Positions 45,347-55,624 of a DNA stretch of 64,000 nucleotides are shown in pieces. This DNA comes from Planomicrobium sp. CPCC 101079 (lineage in GTDB: Bacteria > Bacillota > Bacilli > Bacillales_A > Planococcaceae): positions 62,001 through 126,000 of the forward strand of contig NZ_VOHC01000032.1 of assembly GCF_007859275.1 (NCBI RefSeq). The letters are read 5' to 3'. The notes beneath the pieces were generated by a model that made no database searches, was not told the DNA's origin, and worked only from the letters and a program-made list of their open reading frames with translations. Both the position numbers and the translations under genes were made by a program. The stretch's first letter is position 1. The number at the start of each line of letters is the position of its first letter.

Positions 45347-46873
45347 TTAGTTCACGTCCAATTTGTTCGTCAACATATAATATTCACTCCGTGAGGTCAC
45401 CCAATTTTTCACTTTGTCCGAATTATAGGCAACCAGCGTATTCGGATGCAGGATAAACGAGTTGTACACTTGTTCGTCGACGTAGGCAGCGATTTCTTCC
45501 GCTATATCCGAACGCTCCTGCTGGCCTACTGTACTGTTGAGCTGATCGATCATTTCTGTTAGCTGATCGTCATCAGCACCGCTGAAATTCAATGCCCCTT
45601 TTGGATGGTAGGTCGCATTCAAATAGTAACCTGCATCCCCTCGAGGTGCCGTCAAATTGCTGTAGGTTGTCAAATCCCAATCGCGGTTTGCCGCCATGTA
45701 CTCTTCCGGTATTTCAATTTGCTGAATGGTCACTTGGATGCCCAGTTGCTTTGCATCCGACTGGAAAATCTGCGCAATCAATGGCAAATCTGCGCGGGCG
45801 CTGTACGTCAGCATTGTCAGCTCGAGCGGTTTGCCGTCTTTTTGCATGACGCCATTCGTTTCTGTATAACCCGCTTCTTTTAAGAAGTTTCGGGCAGCAT
45901 CCATGCCGCTCTGTTTTTCAGGGTAATCCGGAGCGAAAGAAAAAGATGACGGAAACGGCCCGGCCGCAACTTCCGCATGCCCTTTCAAAATCGTGTCCGA
46001 AATCATTTGGCGATCGATTAACGCATCGAGCGCCTTGCGGACATTGATGTCCTGAAGCGGCTTCCGCTGGAGGTTCATCGTCATCTGGTGGACACGGAAT
46101 GTCGACGTCGATTCCACTTCCACACCTTCCATCGCCTTCAAGCTGTCTAAACTTTCCACTTCCGGCCGGAAAACAATGTCAGCATCCCCCGATTGAAGCG
46201 CGAGCGATCTGGCATTGGCATCTTCGTTAAATGAAAACGTGGCCGTTTCCAAAAGAGCTGCACCGTCCCAGTAGCCATCATAACGTTCTAGCTTTACCGC
46301 TGTCCCGGGAGTAAACGAAGAAACCGCGAATGGTCCGGTTCCAACCGGTTTATTGACAAAATCCGTTTCTGACACGTCGATAATGGACGTATTAGGGTGG
46401 ACCAATTCGGAAGGGAATTCGGGAAATGGAACTTCTGTTTTGATCGTCAGTGTGTGGCCTTCGGCTTCTATAGACTCGATGCGCAGCGCGTTTTTAATCG
46501 CAACGCTGTCTTTCATCGCCCGTTCCAAAGAAGCCTTGACTGCAGCACCGTCCATCGGATTGCCATTTTGGAACGTTACGTCATTTCTCAATTGGATGGT
46601 CCACGTTTGTCCGTCTTCACTCGTCCAGCTTTCTGCGAGCCACGGTTCAATCTTCAAGCTCTCGTCGTTCAAATGGACCAACGTTTCGGTAATCCCGGCC
46701 CTCAAAGAAACATAGCTCGTATCCACATTCGGATCCAGGGAGCTTGTTGCAAAATTGAAGAGCAGATTAATTTCGTTCTTGCCGCCCGTTTGTTCTGCCG
46801 TCTCAGAAGAACAAGCTGCCAGCAGCAGGACTGCTAAGATGAATACAGTAAAAGTTTGCGATAATTTCCCCAT
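45347..46873 (-). CDS. Opp/Nik-type substrate-binding lipoprotein, probably zinc-regulated
   Basis: 508-residue lipoprotein (signal ending in LLLAAC) of the SBP family 5 cluster (OppA/DppA/NikA/CntA). The family signature appears as WTIQLRNDVTFQNGNPMDG. It delivers a peptide, nickel or metal-chelate to the permeases encoded immediately downstream. Two Zur-box-like sites upstream suggest that the cargo is linked to zinc, for example a metallophore complex as for staphylococcal CntA; this is inference, since no cntKLM-like synthesis genes are in the window. First gene of a five-gene operon. RBS AAGGAGG. Confidence 0.88.
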   Translation of the reverse strand: MGKLSQTFTVFILAVLLLAACSSETAEQTGGKNEINLLFNFATSSLDPNVDTSYVSLRAGITETLVHLNDESLKIEPWLAESWTSEDGQTWTIQLRNDVTFQNGNPMDGAAVKASLERAMKDSVAIKNALRIESIEAEGHTLTIKTEVPFPEFPSELVHPNTSIIDVSETDFVNKPVGTGPFAVSSFTPGTAVKLERYDGYWDGAALLETATFSFNEDANARSLALQSGDADIVFRPEVESLDSLKAMEGVEVESTSTFRVHQMTMNLQRKPLQDINVRKALDALIDRQMISDTILKGHAEVAAGPFPSSFSFAPDYPEKQSGMDAARNFLKEAGYTETNGVMQKDGKPLELTMLTYSARADLPLIAQIFQSDAKQLGIQVTIQQIEIPEEYMAANRDWDLTTYSNLTAPRGDAGYYLNATYHPKGALNFSGADDDQLTEMIDQLNSTVGQQERSDIAEEIAAYVDEQVYNSFILHPNTLVAYNSDKVKNWVTSRSEYYMLTNKLDVN

Positions 46874-46948
46874 TAAAAATCCTCCTTAATTCCTGCCCCC
46901 TGCTTTTACAAAAGACATCACTTTTTTCATTTCACTAATAGAATACTC

Positions 46949-46969
46949 AAATAGTAAGTGTTACGATTT
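46949..46969 (-). promoter_or_regulatory. proximal Zur-box-like site upstream of the ABC operon
   Basis: Minus-strand 21-mer beginning AAATCGTAA with TTAC and ATTT in the right places; three deviations from the Bacillus Zur box. It lies 76 bases before the binding-protein start and shares flanks with the site at 18374-18394. Confidence 0.7.
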
Positions 46970-47092
46970 AAAAAAGGGTAAAAAATTTTTGACAGCTATG
47001 GTTATTTTGTTTCTTATGTATGTCCATGCTTTTCGCCATGCTTATGCGAAGAAATTTCCTCTGCATGGATTGAAGATTCTATTCCAATCAAC

Positions 47093-47144
47093 AAATAGTA
47101 AACATTACGATTAACATCATATAATGCCAGAAGCTAAACTGCAA
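47093..47144 (-). promoter_or_regulatory. ABC operon promoter with distal Zur-box-like site
   Basis: Minus strand: TTGCAG (47139-47144), 17 bases, TATGAT (47116-47121), then a Zur-like 21-mer (47093-47113) beginning TAATCGTAAT, with only a few deviations. It mirrors the znuA promoter. Confidence 0.72.
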
Positions 47145-47221
47145 GGTTTTTTTATAGCCGGGTTTATAGGAAGGCGTCAGTTACTTCCATTGGCTCAAGA
47201 ATAAAGGAAAAGATCTCATCG

Positions 47222-47274
47222 TAAAAAAATCATCCTAATTCGCAGGTCTATACACCTCACGAATCAGGATGATT
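47222..47274 (-). terminator. terminator of the small membrane protein gene
   Basis: AATCATCCT pairs with AGGATGATT (plus inner ATTCG/CGAAT), T run on the minus strand. Confidence 0.85.
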
Positions 47275-47296
47275 CTAACTATAGTAACGAGTAAGC

Positions 47297-47638
47297 CTAA
47301 CTATAGTCTGAAGAATCTCTTTTAGAAGAATTTTCTTTTTTGATGAAATACCTGGCGTAGAGCAGCACGTTCAGCACACATAAGAAAAAAAGAATGATAA
47401 ATAAATAAGAAATGACAACGTCCCCGCCTGGATATATACCATCCGCCAAATACCCCGCAGTAAGCGCATTAGTAATTGATACTGCCGTCGCCACAACAAC
47501 GAACAAGCCAATGGTAAAACCGTTGATCAATCCATAACGATTGAAAGGGCGAATTGTTAAAGCCATCAATATTAGGGAAATAGAGATAAAGAAAACAAAA
47601 ATAAACCGTATGAAAAAATAGATTTCTAGACCCTCCAA
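47297..47638 (-). CDS. small integral membrane protein, unknown function
   Basis: 113 residues, with three hydrophobic helices at about 6-28, 36-58 and 74-97 and a basic/serine-rich C-terminus (KKENSSKRDSSDYS). I do not recognise the family. Ribosome site AAAAGGGGG. Its own terminator follows. A possible 45-residue protein lies 105 bases upstream on the same strand. Confidence 0.65.
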   Translation of the reverse strand: MEGLEIYFFIRFIFVFFISISLILMALTIRPFNRYGLINGFTIGLFVVVATAVSITNALTAGYLADGIYPGGDVVISYLFIILFFLCVLNVLLYARYFIKKENSSKRDSSDYS

Positions 47639-47742
47639 AGAAAATCCCCCTTTTTTATTTGCTGTTCCTAAAATCGTACTTTTCTTTTGGAATGGTTAGT
47701 ACGTGCCCATTGATTTTACCTTATCGTCATCAATCCACTCAT

Positions 47743-47880
47743 TTATTGCTGATTCCTCTCTGCAATCCCAATACCTGCAGGCAATCTCTGCACATCAAAA
47801 AATACCCAATGCATTCCATATCCTGAAAGAGCAACAATACTTATCAACCTGCTAATGCCGATTAATAAACCTTTCTTCAC
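47743..47880 (-). CDS. possible 45-residue small membrane protein
   Basis: GTG start behind GAGGG (short 4-base spacing). The product starts VKKGLLIGISRLISIVALSG, continues with YGMHWVFFDVQRLPAG and ends with a TAA. It has one hydrophobic segment followed by a Trp/Phe-rich juxtamembrane part, and composition unlike random frames. Function unknown; I cannot exclude that it is the remnant of a longer gene. Confidence 0.45.
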   Translation of the reverse strand: MKKGLLIGISRLISIVALSGYGMHWVFFDVQRLPAGIGIAERNQQ

Positions 47881-47952
47881 ATCGCCCTCTTTAATTACAA
47901 CGCGAATAAATAAAATTAGTTCGGTTTCTTTTATTAATAGTTGTACAAACTA

Positions 47953-48013
47953 AAAAATAGCACCTGAATTCGCCTTTCAAGGTCATCAAACCTTGCGAAT
48001 TAAGGTGCTATTT
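47953..48013 (-). terminator. terminator downstream of frlR
   Basis: AGCACCTGAATTCGC pairs with GCGAATTAAGGTGCT with one mismatch; T run on the minus strand. It lies about 130 bases beyond the frlR stop; no gene is visible in between. Confidence 0.75.
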
Positions 48014-48144
48014 CTTCGTTTCAAGCTTTATTGCTTATTGTTAAATTGCTATAGTTCCGGATACTGATTGAAAGTTTTGAACCATTCAGCCGACTGGATT
48101 CCTTCAGATTAAGCAGTCTTCTTTTCATATCATCTTCAGCTTGA

Positions 48145-48873
48145 TCATTTCGCTCGGTGAACGGTTAAATTCACCTTGTTTGTTTCGCACATAAAGGTGG
48201 AGAGATGGACCGGCTCGTCATTGGCATCAAACGCAATCTTTAAAATCCTAAATAGGTTTGCGCCGATATCGCATTCCAATAACTTAGCGTACTCCGGTGT
48301 GGCACCGATCACATCAATGATTTTATCGTTGCTGACGATTTCCGTCTGGTATTCTGTTGAAAGAATTTTGTATGTCGACTCATCCATGGCAATCTTTTTC
48401 TCCAAATTAGGAAAACGAAGCAAGGAGAAATGAGCGATATCGTAGAAAAGAGGCTTGTCATCCACGTACATAAGCCGTTCCAGTTCCAAAACAGGGCTTT
48501 CTTCATCAATCAACAGGTGGCCTGCCACTTCTTCAGAAGCCGGAATCACTTCGCTTCTTAAAATCCGGGAGTTAGGAATCATGCCCAATTGATGGCTAAA
48601 TTCAGAGAAGCCGCTTACAGAAAGCAATTCGTTGTGGAATTTTTTTGTGGTCACAAAGGTTCCACGGCGTGGAACACGTGTTAATGTCCCTTCTTTCACC
48701 AGTTCCTCTATCGCTTTTCGGATCGTGATGCGGCTTACATTATAGATTTCGCAAAGTTCAGCTTCTGTTGGAATCTGTTCATCGGGTTTATATTTTCCAT
48801 GCTGAACATCATTCTTCAACATTTGCCGAATCTGCATGTATAACGGCTGGGGAGTTGAAGGATTTAAATTCAT
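48145..48873 (-). CDS. frlR: GntR-family (HutC/UTRA) regulator of the frl operon
   Basis: 242 residues: N-terminal GntR winged helix (QIPTEAELCEIYNVSRITIRKAIEELV) and a C-terminal UTRA ligand domain (about 90-238). Probably represses the fructosamine operon and responds to fructosamine-6-phosphate, as for B. subtilis and E. coli FrlR; assignment rests on context. Last gene of the frl cluster, 65 bases after frlD, with an inverted repeat in that gap that may be an autoregulatory site. Confidence 0.85.
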   Translation of the reverse strand: MNLNPSTPQPLYMQIRQMLKNDVQHGKYKPDEQIPTEAELCEIYNVSRITIRKAIEELVKEGTLTRVPRRGTFVTTKKFHNELLSVSGFSEFSHQLGMIPNSRILRSEVIPASEEVAGHLLIDEESPVLELERLMYVDDKPLFYDIAHFSLLRFPNLEKKIAMDESTYKILSTEYQTEIVSNDKIIDVIGATPEYAKLLECDIGANLFRILKIAFDANDEPVHLSTFMCETNKVNLTVHRAK

Positions 48874-48901
48874 ACGTATTCATCCTTATCCATCGATAGA
48901 T

Positions 48902-48923
48902 TATGTATCCCCTATTATACATA
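48902..48923 (-). promoter_or_regulatory. inverted repeat before frlR
   Basis: TATGTAT-N8-ATACATA with a TATAAT inside on the minus strand, 29 bases before the frlR start. Could be a GntR operator plus a promoter. Confidence 0.45.
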
Positions 48924-48938
48924 GATTCTAAAAGCCCG

Positions 48939-49721
48939 TCACCACGCGCCAAAAAAGCGGATGGTTTTGGCTGCCGTTTTGGCTCCCGATTCCATGCATT
49001 GATTAACGGGCAGCCCTTTTACCATCCCGTAAAGGAAGCCCGATATGAAAGAGTCTCCCGCTCCCATCGTATCCACTATCTCTGTTTCCACTATCCCTTG
49101 GTGGTGGAACTGTCTCCCGTCATAGGCAAGTGAACCGTTTTCTCCTAAAGTCGCTACTGCAATTTTAACTCCCTGCTTTTGCACGTCTTTTAAAAATTGC
49201 CGGATATACTCGTCATCTTTTATGTAGGAGAAAAAAGCGTAATCAATAAACGGTGCTAAGGTTTCTACAAGAGAGTGGCTTAGTTTATCGGAGAAATCAA
49301 ACGAAGTCAGCATTCCCATTTCTTTGAATACGGGAAACTTGTCTTCAGCATGCCCCCAAATTCCTGCATGCACCAGCCTATGTGTTCCGATGAAACCGAT
49401 TTCTTCTTTGGTTAATGAAAATTCAGCCATGACACCTTCATCATAGTCCCCGAAACAGCGGTCATTTCCGATCAATTCTACTTGTGTAACCGCAGTTTTC
49501 CCCTCTTTCTTTGACAAGTGGGTAACATCAACGCCTTTTTCTTGAATTTTGTCTTTCAGTGCTTCCCCATACTGATCAGAACCCACCCATCCAATATAAG
49601 CAGCATCTGCGCCTAACCCTCTTAAATACACGGCCACGTTTACCGGATTCCCTCCTGGATAGGCTTTCCCATGCGGCTGATAAACATCCATGCAATTATC
49701 GCCAACCGTAACGATTTTCAT
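48939..49721 (-). CDS. frlD: fructosamine kinase, PfkB family (FrlD)
   Basis: Phosphorylates fructoselysine (or another fructosamine) at C6. 260 residues of the ribokinase/PfkB fold: substrate motif YPGGNPVNVAVYLRGLGA and the C-terminal DTMGAGDSFISGFLYG with the catalytic Asp. Length and context match FrlD of E. coli. RBS GGGGGGAAC-like upstream. It is separated from frlB by a perfect hairpin. Confidence 0.9.
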   Translation of the reverse strand: MKIVTVGDNCMDVYQPHGKAYPGGNPVNVAVYLRGLGADAAYIGWVGSDQYGEALKDKIQEKGVDVTHLSKKEGKTAVTQVELIGNDRCFGDYDEGVMAEFSLTKEEIGFIGTHRLVHAGIWGHAEDKFPVFKEMGMLTSFDFSDKLSHSLVETLAPFIDYAFFSYIKDDEYIRQFLKDVQKQGVKIAVATLGENGSLAYDGRQFHHQGIVETEIVDTMGAGDSFISGFLYGMVKGLPVNQCMESGAKTAAKTIRFFGAW

Positions 49722-49748
49722 CAGTTCCCCCCACTTTCTTCAACAATG

Positions 49749-49783
49749 AATGGATGAGCACTACAAAGTAGTGCTCATCCATT
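49749..49783. other. perfect 16-bp hairpin between frlB and frlD
   Basis: AATGGATGAGCACTAC (49749-49764) and its exact complement (49768-49783) around a 3-base loop. On the mRNA strand no T run follows, so it is more likely a stability or processing element than a terminator. Confidence 0.7.
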
Positions 49784-49785
49784 TG

Positions 49786-50805
49786 TTAATATGCCATTTG
49801 CCGGTAATATCTTCTCAGCGTTAATGGATGATTTCTTTCGCGCTCAAGGTATACACTGATTCGGCTAAGAAGAGCCCAGTTGATGCTGACAGAAAAGTGC
49901 TTTCTGAATTCTTCGCTGATTCCTTCCATCTCGAAATCTTTCGTATCAATAACAGTAAGCTGTTTTGTAATCTTTTCAGCAAATCTCTCAACACGATCCA
50001 TTAACGGTCTCGTCTCATCTTCGCCTTTCAGCAAAATAACACTCGTGTCTTCAACCACCAATTCAAGGGTTCCGTGGAAGAATTCGGCTGCGTGAATCGA
50101 CTTGGCATGGATCCACTGCATTTCTTCCAGGATGCACATCGCGTAGGAGTAAGTGTTGCCCCACAAGTTACCAGAACCGACCATCATATGGTAATCCGTA
50201 TCTTTGTGTTCAATCGCAAACTCTTCCGCTTTCGCATCAAATGCCTTCACTGAACTTAAGATAGCTTGCGGCAATAACGCAACTTCCTCCGTGAATTGTT
50301 CATACTGTGGAAATTCATTATTGTTATACATGAAGCGGAACACCACCATGTATAACAGCATGAAGAATGTGTCAAAAGAATGCGTTTCTGATCCAGTCGT
50401 GATGCAGTGGTCGACAATTTGAGTAAGCGGCGTATTCGGCTCTGCCACCAGTGCAATCGTAGTCGCTCCTCTTTCCTTGCAGAATTTAGCCGCTGCGACT
50501 GTTTCTTCCGTTGTTCCGGATACGGATGTGAAAATGCAGACAGAGTCTTCGCTGAAGCGTCTATTGTTCATTACCATGAATTCTGCTGCTATTTGCGCTT
50601 GAACTTCAATTGTAGAATTTGATTTTAAAATGTATTCGTAAGGGTACATCATCGCAATCGTTCCACCTGCACCAATAAGGAAAATGTTGCTGTATCCTTT
50701 TTTGCAAATCCCGTCTACGATTTTTTCGATTTGTCCTCTATAAGCTAACCCTTCTCTTTCAACCAGTTTCAGGAATAGTTCTTCATCGTATTTTAGCACT
50801 GTCAT
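49786..50805 (-). CDS. frlB: fructosamine-6-phosphate deglycase, SIS domain (FrlB)
   Basis: Splits fructoselysine-6-phosphate into glucose-6-phosphate and lysine. 339 residues with two SIS domains: IFLIGAGGTIAMMYPYEYIL and CIFTSVSGTTEETVAAAKF in the first, MVGSGNLWGNTYSYAMCILEEM in the second. Length and position fit FrlB; the related GlmS has an extra glutaminase domain, absent here. A promoter-like element with the frl 26-base motif precedes it. Confidence 0.9.
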   Translation of the reverse strand: MTVLKYDEELFLKLVEREGLAYRGQIEKIVDGICKKGYSNIFLIGAGGTIAMMYPYEYILKSNSTIEVQAQIAAEFMVMNNRRFSEDSVCIFTSVSGTTEETVAAAKFCKERGATTIALVAEPNTPLTQIVDHCITTGSETHSFDTFFMLLYMVVFRFMYNNNEFPQYEQFTEEVALLPQAILSSVKAFDAKAEEFAIEHKDTDYHMMVGSGNLWGNTYSYAMCILEEMQWIHAKSIHAAEFFHGTLELVVEDTSVILLKGEDETRPLMDRVERFAEKITKQLTVIDTKDFEMEGISEEFRKHFSVSINWALLSRISVYLERERNHPLTLRRYYRQMAY

Positions 50806-50820
50806 CTTCCTCTCAACTTC

Positions 50821-50866
50821 TATTTGTTATGTCTTGTATTATAATTGAATATAACAATTAATTCAA
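50821..50866 (-). promoter_or_regulatory. internal frl promoter with shared operator motif
   Basis: TTGAAT (50861-50866), 17 bases, TATAAT (50838-50843) on the minus strand. The 26 bases at 50821-50846 match 53127-53152, before frlC, at all but one position. The motif runs over and downstream of the -10 box, as expected for a repressor site. Confidence 0.65.
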
Positions 50867-50880
50867 ATAGTTTCCATTCT

Positions 50881-52272
<1,392 letters not shown>

Positions 52273-52280
52273 TCAAATGG

Positions 52281-53099
52281 TTAGATTTTAAATTCTTTTA
52301 GTTTCTTTAAGGAGTTCCTAATTGCCGCTTGAGGGTCTTGATAATAAGCTGAACCCATTACTTCCAAGGTACAGGTCCCTTCATATCCATGGTGGTGAAG
52401 GCTTTTTAAGTACCCCCTCCAATCCTGGATACCATCGTCCAAAGATAAATGGGCATCGGTTTGGCCATCCCCATCGATCAAGTGAAAGTGGTTCAACTCA
52501 GGCAGCATGGAAAAATAGTCGTCTGGCGTCTCGCCAGCTAACTGCATCGCGACTGAATCAATCATTCCTTTCAACGAAGGCGATTGGATTTGTTCTATCA
52601 TCTTTTTTAATCCTTTGAAGTCGGTGACCAAATTGGATTCAAATTGGGTTAACGGTTCTAACGCGAGCGTCATCCCTTCCTTTTCAGCAACTTTTGATAG
52701 TTGGTAAATGGAGTCACTTGCATACTTCCATGATTCTTCTTGGGATACAGAAAAATCTCCGATTCCAGAAGTGATCAACATTTTATCAGCCTCCAACTCC
52801 AGCGCAGCATATAGGTTATCAACAAAATAAGCGATGCTTGTGTTTCGCCAGCCGGTATCGGACGCCGCTATGTTATAGGGGTAAACACACTGTTCCGGGG
52901 TGTAGCAGGAAACGTTCAGGTTTCTGGCTTTTATCTCCCTTTTCATCATTCTCATATTTCTTAATGCATTCCTGTAAATAAATAAATGGGGCTCTCCTGC
53001 CCATATTTCAATTTCTTCAATTTCTAAACGCTCCATGCTTTCCAGAAAGTACAAAAAAGGAAAATGCTTGAATGTAATATTCATTCCTGTTATTCGCAA
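52281..53099 (-). CDS. frlC: fructosamine/psicosamine 3-epimerase, TIM-barrel (FrlC)
   Basis: 272-residue xylose-isomerase-like TIM barrel. It probably interconverts fructoselysine and psicoselysine, as E. coli FrlC does. Metal-ligand regions visible: LALEPLTQFESNLV (Glu), MIDSVAMQLAGE, FHLIDGDGQTDAH and TCTLEVMGSAYYQ (final Glu). Start is TTG at 53099 with AAGGAGGTGA seven bases upstream. First gene of the frl cluster. Confidence 0.87.
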   Translation of the reverse strand: MRITGMNITFKHFPFLYFLESMERLEIEEIEIWAGEPHLFIYRNALRNMRMMKREIKARNLNVSCYTPEQCVYPYNIAASDTGWRNTSIAYFVDNLYAALELEADKMLITSGIGDFSVSQEESWKYASDSIYQLSKVAEKEGMTLALEPLTQFESNLVTDFKGLKKMIEQIQSPSLKGMIDSVAMQLAGETPDDYFSMLPELNHFHLIDGDGQTDAHLSLDDGIQDWRGYLKSLHHHGYEGTCTLEVMGSAYYQDPQAAIRNSLKKLKEFKI

Positions 53100-53115
53100 T
53101 TGTTCACCTCCTTTT

Positions 53116-53172
53116 TGAAAACGCTTTATTTGTTATGCCTTGTATTATAATTTAGCATTACATTAAAAACAA
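53116..53172 (-). promoter_or_regulatory. main frl promoter with operator and cre site
   Basis: TTGTTT (53167-53172), 17 bases, TATAAT (53144-53149) on the minus strand. A 26-base motif (53127-53152), shared with the frlB upstream region, covers the -10 and start. A cre-like TGAAAACGCTTTAT (53116-53129) follows, suggesting catabolite repression. Confidence 0.68.
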
Positions 53173-53194
53173 TCGAAATTTTACAAAATTTAAA

Positions 53195-53235
53195 TAAAAA
53201 AATAAGGACATGATTCTTTGAAAGAATCATGTCCT
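53195..53235 (-). terminator. terminator of the sensor kinase gene
   Basis: AGGACATGATTCTTT pairs exactly with AAAGAATCATGTCCT around one base; T run on the minus strand. Confidence 0.92.
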
Positions 53236-53279
53236 CAACATTAAATTTGTTTTTTGTCACTTTAAACTTCTTCAAGCCT

Positions 53280-55340
53280 TTATTCGGTGGATTTCAAATA
53301 GAATTTTGTCAGGAAAGTCGTGCCTTCTGGTCCCGTGAGGATTTCGATTTTGGCATTGTGGCGGGCAGCTATGGCGTAGCAAATGCCGAGCCCAAGCCCA
53401 GTGCCATTGTCTTTTGTTGTATAAAAAGGCGTGCCAAGCTTTTCCAATACTTCCGGCCGGATTCCCTCTCCTTGGTCCTGTACGCCAAGAACGATGCAAT
53501 TTTCACCTTCCTGGTACGTAAAAATTGTTAGCTGTTTTCCGGCCTCCATCGCATCCAGTGCATTGCGGTACAAGTTGATGATCAATTGGCGGATTTCGTT
53601 GCGGTTTAGCAGCAACTCTGGTATATCTTGCGTGTCGAATTCAATCAGTTTGTTTTGGCCGAACGTATCAATCTTTATTAACGGCGCAATATCATGGATG
53701 ACGGCATTCAAATCCAGCATCTGCAAATCGGATGTTCGTGTGTTTCCTACTGACAGAAATTCGGTAATGATCGCATTGGCACGGTCGAGTTCTTCAATCA
53801 TCACATCGAAATAGACATCGTGTTTATCCAGCTTGTTTTCTTGCTTCAACAATTGCAAGAATCCACGGACTGTGGTCATTGGATTGCGAATTTCATGACT
53901 GATGCCCGCAGCCATTTGCCCGATCAAATCCAAGTTGGACAGCCGCCGCAATTCTTTTTCGTATTTCTTTTTCTCCGCTATGTTTTTGGATAAACAGCAA
54001 ATTCCTTCATCGTAAGGATAGGCGACGACTTCGTTCCAATAGTTTTCAGAAGTGGAAGGCATTTCGAAGTGTACCGGCACCCGGTCTATCATAGCGCGAT
54101 GGAATTCTTCATACATAAGTGTTTTTGCCCATTCAGGGAAAATTTCCCATATATTTTTACCCATTACGTCCATTGCTCTTTTTCCTTCTGGAAGGTATTG
54201 ATGCTTGTTGATATAGATAAATTCCCATTCTTTGTTCAACGCGAAAAATCCATCTGTAATACTTTCAATAACGCTGACCACTTTTTCATTGGCAGCAGCC
54301 AGTTCGCTTGTCCGCTCTTCCACCATGTTTTCAAGCTGGTCCATATACAGCAAGTTTGAAAATGTCGGGGCTGTAGCATCGACAATAGATTGTACCAATT
54401 GAATTTGCGATTCGTCATAAACAGGTGCTTCTCCAGCCGGCTCGGCAACCAGGATGACTCCGATCACTTCCCTCATCAATGCCAACGGGATCAGGAGCGC
54501 TCCTTTGCATGGCCCGACCGCGACATGAGAAATAGTTTTTGTCTGGATCACCTCTTGGATTATATTCTCATACGTCCGCCCTTTTTTTGCTTTCTCAATC
54601 AATCTGCTCCATTCCGCCTCTGTCCAGTTGCAGTCCCTGCTCTGACTTGTAGCGCGAATGATTTTTTTCTCCACCGGATCCAAAAGGTGAATAATCATAT
54701 TGTTGTTGTTCAGCACTTTTCCAATGTAGTAGAAACATTTATCCATGCATTCCTGCAGCGATGAGCACATCGATAGATCACTCGTAACATCGAGCAGCAG
54801 CTGTTTCTCAGCAATAAGGCTTTCCTTCTGCGCCAAGGTTTTAGCGTTCCGGATGGCAACCGCCGCCATATTCACATAGGCTTCCACGCTCTGGATTTCC
54901 GACTCGATCAAGTTCATCGGCGCTCCGTAATCAAACAAAAAAACCAAACCGTACAGCTCTTGCTCAAACGAAATCGGCAATGCCAGCAAGGATTTTATCT
55001 CAAGCGCTTCAACAGGTGTGCGGTCAGGCCGGTTGTCTTTTACAGCATCAGGAATGTAAATGGTCTTATTTGTTTCAATAACTTCTTTGGCCAATAAATC
55101 CGTTTTGGGATCAATCACTTGTTTGTAGAGCGAGGCGCCATTTATAACTTCCGGCTTTCCCGCATATGCCCTGAAAGTTCCATCTTCCTGGGGCAAGAAA
55201 ACGCCGACAGAACTACATTGCATGATTTCTTCAGAAATTGCCGCCGTTACATGCTGCAGCACTTCGCGCAGTTCTAATTTGGTATTGATGATTTTTGTTA
55301 TATTCGCCAACCTGGAATATCTTATCTGTTCCCCTAACAT
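53280..55340 (-). CDS. GAF-GAF-PAS sensor histidine kinase
   Basis: Soluble 686-residue kinase: GAF 1 at about 5-165, GAF 2 at 170-335, PAS at 355-460, HisKA with the phospho-acceptor in ISHEIRNPMTTVRGFLQLL, and HATPase with N box LYRNALDAMEAG, G1 DQGEGI and G2 GTGLGLGICYAI. No membrane segment. No response regulator is adjacent, so it is an orphan kinase, similar in build to the kinases that feed sporulation phosphorelays. Signal unknown. Confidence 0.9.
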   Translation of the reverse strand: MLGEQIRYSRLANITKIINTKLELREVLQHVTAAISEEIMQCSSVGVFLPQEDGTFRAYAGKPEVINGASLYKQVIDPKTDLLAKEVIETNKTIYIPDAVKDNRPDRTPVEALEIKSLLALPISFEQELYGLVFLFDYGAPMNLIESEIQSVEAYVNMAAVAIRNAKTLAQKESLIAEKQLLLDVTSDLSMCSSLQECMDKCFYYIGKVLNNNNMIIHLLDPVEKKIIRATSQSRDCNWTEAEWSRLIEKAKKGRTYENIIQEVIQTKTISHVAVGPCKGALLIPLALMREVIGVILVAEPAGEAPVYDESQIQLVQSIVDATAPTFSNLLYMDQLENMVEERTSELAAANEKVVSVIESITDGFFALNKEWEFIYINKHQYLPEGKRAMDVMGKNIWEIFPEWAKTLMYEEFHRAMIDRVPVHFEMPSTSENYWNEVVAYPYDEGICCLSKNIAEKKKYEKELRRLSNLDLIGQMAAGISHEIRNPMTTVRGFLQLLKQENKLDKHDVYFDVMIEELDRANAIITEFLSVGNTRTSDLQMLDLNAVIHDIAPLIKIDTFGQNKLIEFDTQDIPELLLNRNEIRQLIINLYRNALDAMEAGKQLTIFTYQEGENCIVLGVQDQGEGIRPEVLEKLGTPFYTTKDNGTGLGLGICYAIAARHNAKIEILTGPEGTTFLTKFYLKSTE

Positions 55341-55624
55341 TCTTCCACTCTCCAGTCATACGGCCTCTTTATGTTTTTTGATGAAAGGCCCACTAGCTAA
55401 TTTCTATTTTCTCAGTCACCAGGCACTTCTTATTTTACATCGGATACTAGGAACTATATAGAAAAACAGAGAACTTTCCAACACCCGGCGGCAAAAAGAG
55501 CAAGATCTTTTTTCACCTTTGAACTGACCCCTAAGTTTTCTGCTAAAGTGATACTTTTAACTAGGCCAATCCTTTGCTATTGTAGCAGTACGTTAAAAAC
55601 TGCAAAGAAAGAAGGAACAGGACG

